Shown piece after piece: positions 14,834 to 16,299 of a stretch of 16,299 nt of DNA. The notes beneath the pieces were generated by a model that searched no databases, had not been told where the DNA came from, and saw only the letters and a list, made by a program, of their open reading frames with translations. Every line of letters starts with the position of its first letter. The stretch's first letter is position 1. A program made the position numbers and the translations under genes. Source of the DNA: DATCLA01 sp036564195 (GTDB lineage Bacteria > Bacillota > UBA4882 > UBA8346); the NCBI GenBank assembly GCA_036564195.1, contig DATCLA010000171.1, positions 1 to 16,299 on the forward strand. Reading direction: 5' to 3'.

Positions 14834-16204
14834 ATGAGTAAATTGCGGCATCGAGTCATAATCCCAGTGTTATTTGCGGCTTTGGTCGGAGTGGGAGTTT
14901 GGGGATACTCGCAGTATCAGACTAAGCGGCAATGGGAAATCAGTGCGGAAAATCAATATCAGCGGGCCTTTGAAGAATTAGCTACTAATGTTAATAATTT
15001 GGAGGCAGACATGTCGAAGTCATTGGTAGCAGCGTCGTTTCCCCAGACGATTCAGCTGCTTACCAACATCTGGCGGGCAGCCAACTCCTGCCAGGAAGAT
15101 CTGGGCCAACTCCCGCTGACCTCAATGGAGTTGGCGGAGACCAAAAATCTATTGGCTAATGTCAGTGCTTTTTGCTTTAATACCACCCAGGAAAAGTTAG
15201 TCAAAGGGCAGAAGCTCGGTGACTCCGAATGGAACAGGTTGAAGGCCTTCCGTAACCGTGCTAAAGTCCTTGCCCAACACTTGGGCGATATGCAACAGGA
15301 TTTTTTTAATAGCCGGGCCAGATGGTTAGAGGTTGACCGTACCGGGAGAGCTATGGGAGCCACCGGAATGGCCGAAAACTTCAATAATAACAAAGTGACT
15401 AAATCCTTTTTAATGCTGGAGGACGGATTGAAACGGGTCCCCGATATGGAGTACGAAGGGAACAACTTGGATTTTACTCCTAAACCTACGGGGTTAGTCG
15501 GAAAAAATGTCAGTATCAAAGAAGCGGAAGAGATTTGCCGCCGGTTTTTAGCGACGCATCACCCTAATACCAAGGTGAAATATGAAAGGACGATTCGGGG
15601 CGGGTTTCCCAGTTATATGATTAAAGCCACAACGGCCAAGGGACCGATTAAGGAGTTGCGTTGTAGTGTCAGTGTGAAAGGCGGACATGTGGCCTGGGTA
15701 TTGGGGGATCGCCCTGTTGCTTCTGCCAAACTTTCTTTGGATCAATGCGCTAAAACTGCAGCCGACTTTTTGAACCAAAAAGGTTATCCCGGGATGCAGG
15801 TGGTTGCTAAAGAAAGTTTTGAGAATATTGCTACGCTAACCTGTGCACCCAAACGTAATAACGTGCTTTATTACCCGGAATTAGTAAAGGTACAGGTGGC
15901 CCAGGATAATGGGGATATCTTAGGCTGTGATTTTGTTCCTTATCTGACTTTTAATGATCCGACCCGGAAAAACCCCTCCCCACCGGCGCGTAGTCCGGAA
16001 CAAATTAGGCAAGGGCTTAATAAGTATTTGAAGCTCAAACGGATCCAGATGGCGGAGGTTTTGGACGAAATGTACAACAAAGTCCTCTGCTACGAGGTGG
16101 AAGGGACCCAAGGCAATGACCGTTTTCTAATCTATTATAACGCCAATACCGGTAAAGAAGAAAAAATCCGCCGCATCGACCAAGATGGCAATGAGATTAC
16201 CTAG
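14834..16204 (+). CDS. ypeB: YpeB-family spore germination protein
   Basis: This protein of up to 456 residues has a short basic N-terminus, one membrane anchor at about residues 8-25 (VIIPVLFAALVGVGVWGY) and a long outer part. The helical middle (about 35-200) is followed by PepSY-like repeats, for example GKNVSIKEAEEICRRFL and SLDQCAKTAADFL. This architecture and length match YpeB, which stabilises and localises the cortex-lytic enzyme SleB in the spore inner membrane or cortex. The ATG at 14834 directly abuts its AAAGG ribosome site. The in-frame TTG at 14843 has better spacing and may be the true start, removing three residues. In Bacillus the gene follows sleB; here the gene upstream is a methyltransferase. 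No clear sigma-G promoter was recognised in the 174-base gap. Confidence 0.9.
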   Translation: MSKLRHRVIIPVLFAALVGVGVWGYSQYQTKRQWEISAENQYQRAFEELATNVNNLEADMSKSLVAASFPQTIQLLTNIWRAANSCQEDLGQLPLTSMELAETKNLLANVSAFCFNTTQEKLVKGQKLGDSEWNRLKAFRNRAKVLAQHLGDMQQDFFNSRARWLEVDRTGRAMGATGMAENFNNNKVTKSFLMLEDGLKRVPDMEYEGNNLDFTPKPTGLVGKNVSIKEAEEICRRFLATHHPNTKVKYERTIRGGFPSYMIKATTAKGPIKELRCSVSVKGGHVAWVLGDRPVASAKLSLDQCAKTAADFLNQKGYPGMQVVAKESFENIATLTCAPKRNNVLYYPELVKVQVAQDNGDILGCDFVPYLTFNDPTRKNPSPPARSPEQIRQGLNKYLKLKRIQMAEVLDEMYNKVLCYEVEGTQGNDRFLIYYNANTGKEEKIRRIDQDGNEIT

Positions 16205-16232
16205 GCGGGATTAAAAGTTTATCAATAATTAA

Positions 16233-16261
16233 TTGACAATTGTCTGGGTTAAAAATATAAT
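16233..16261 (+). promoter_or_regulatory. Consensus sigma-A promoter with embedded palindrome
   Basis: TTGACA (16233-16238) and TATAAT (16256-16261) are both perfect and exactly 17 bases apart. The perfect palindrome GACAATTGTC (16235-16244) overlaps the -35 and is a candidate operator. A further TTGTCTG (16240-16246) has its exact complement CAGACAA at 16283-16289, just after the likely transcription start. The target gene lies beyond the right end of the window. Confidence 0.75.
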
Positions 16262-16299
16262 AAATATTAATTTAATAAATTTCAGACAAGGCAATGAAA

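Noticed and set aside
15052..15519. A 155-codon open frame on the minus strand
   Set aside because: It is antisense to the YpeB-family gene, with no start signal and no family resemblance.

Overview
The window looks like chromosomal DNA of an endospore-forming, probably anaerobic Firmicute (Clostridia-like in the broad sense). The reasons are a T-box leader, strong AGGAGG-type ribosome binding sites with several TTG/GTG starts, sigma-A type promoters, a YpeB-family spore germination protein and a LuxS/MTA-SAH nucleosidase pair. I cannot name the genus from the sequence. No transposase, phage gene, tRNA, rRNA or CRISPR array is visible.

Layout. Bases 1-206 are the 3' part of a T-box riboswitch with its terminator. 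It lies upstream of a large gene (338-2869) that fuses a xylose-isomerase-like TIM barrel to an AMP-forming acyl-CoA synthetase. Convergent to it is a secreted GH115 alpha-glucuronidase (3015-6212, minus). An AT-rich 393-base region separates that from a 74-residue unknown protein and a TSUP/TauE-type membrane exporter (6606-7626). Next comes a galactose cluster: a DeoR-family regulator, a 47-residue unknown protein, galT and galK (7862-11030). Its genes are closely spaced or overlapping, and its promoter carries a helically phased array of AAACRAAA-type repeats. Then follow mtnN and luxS (11164-12407), which detoxify S-adenosylhomocysteine and make the AI-2 precursor. They end at a clear terminator. 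A decayed chemoreceptor fragment (about 12575-12768) lies after it. The right part has a minus-strand SprT-like metalloprotein, a divergent class I methyltransferase, and a YpeB-family gene with no SleB partner in view. The last 70 bases hold a perfect-consensus promoter for a gene beyond the window.

How the genes fit together. The GH115 enzyme would release glucuronic acid from xylan outside the cell, and GalT/GalK feed galactose into the Leloir pathway, so part of the window concerns plant polysaccharide sugars. No galE or galM is present here. MtnN plus LuxS form a complete two-step SAH recycling route. The remaining genes look like independent units.

Most of the window is ordinary. The parts most worth a second look are the TIM-barrel/acyl-CoA-synthetase fusion behind a T-box, the 47-residue protein coupled to galT, and the phased operator array. 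I found no clear evidence of an entirely new multi-gene system.
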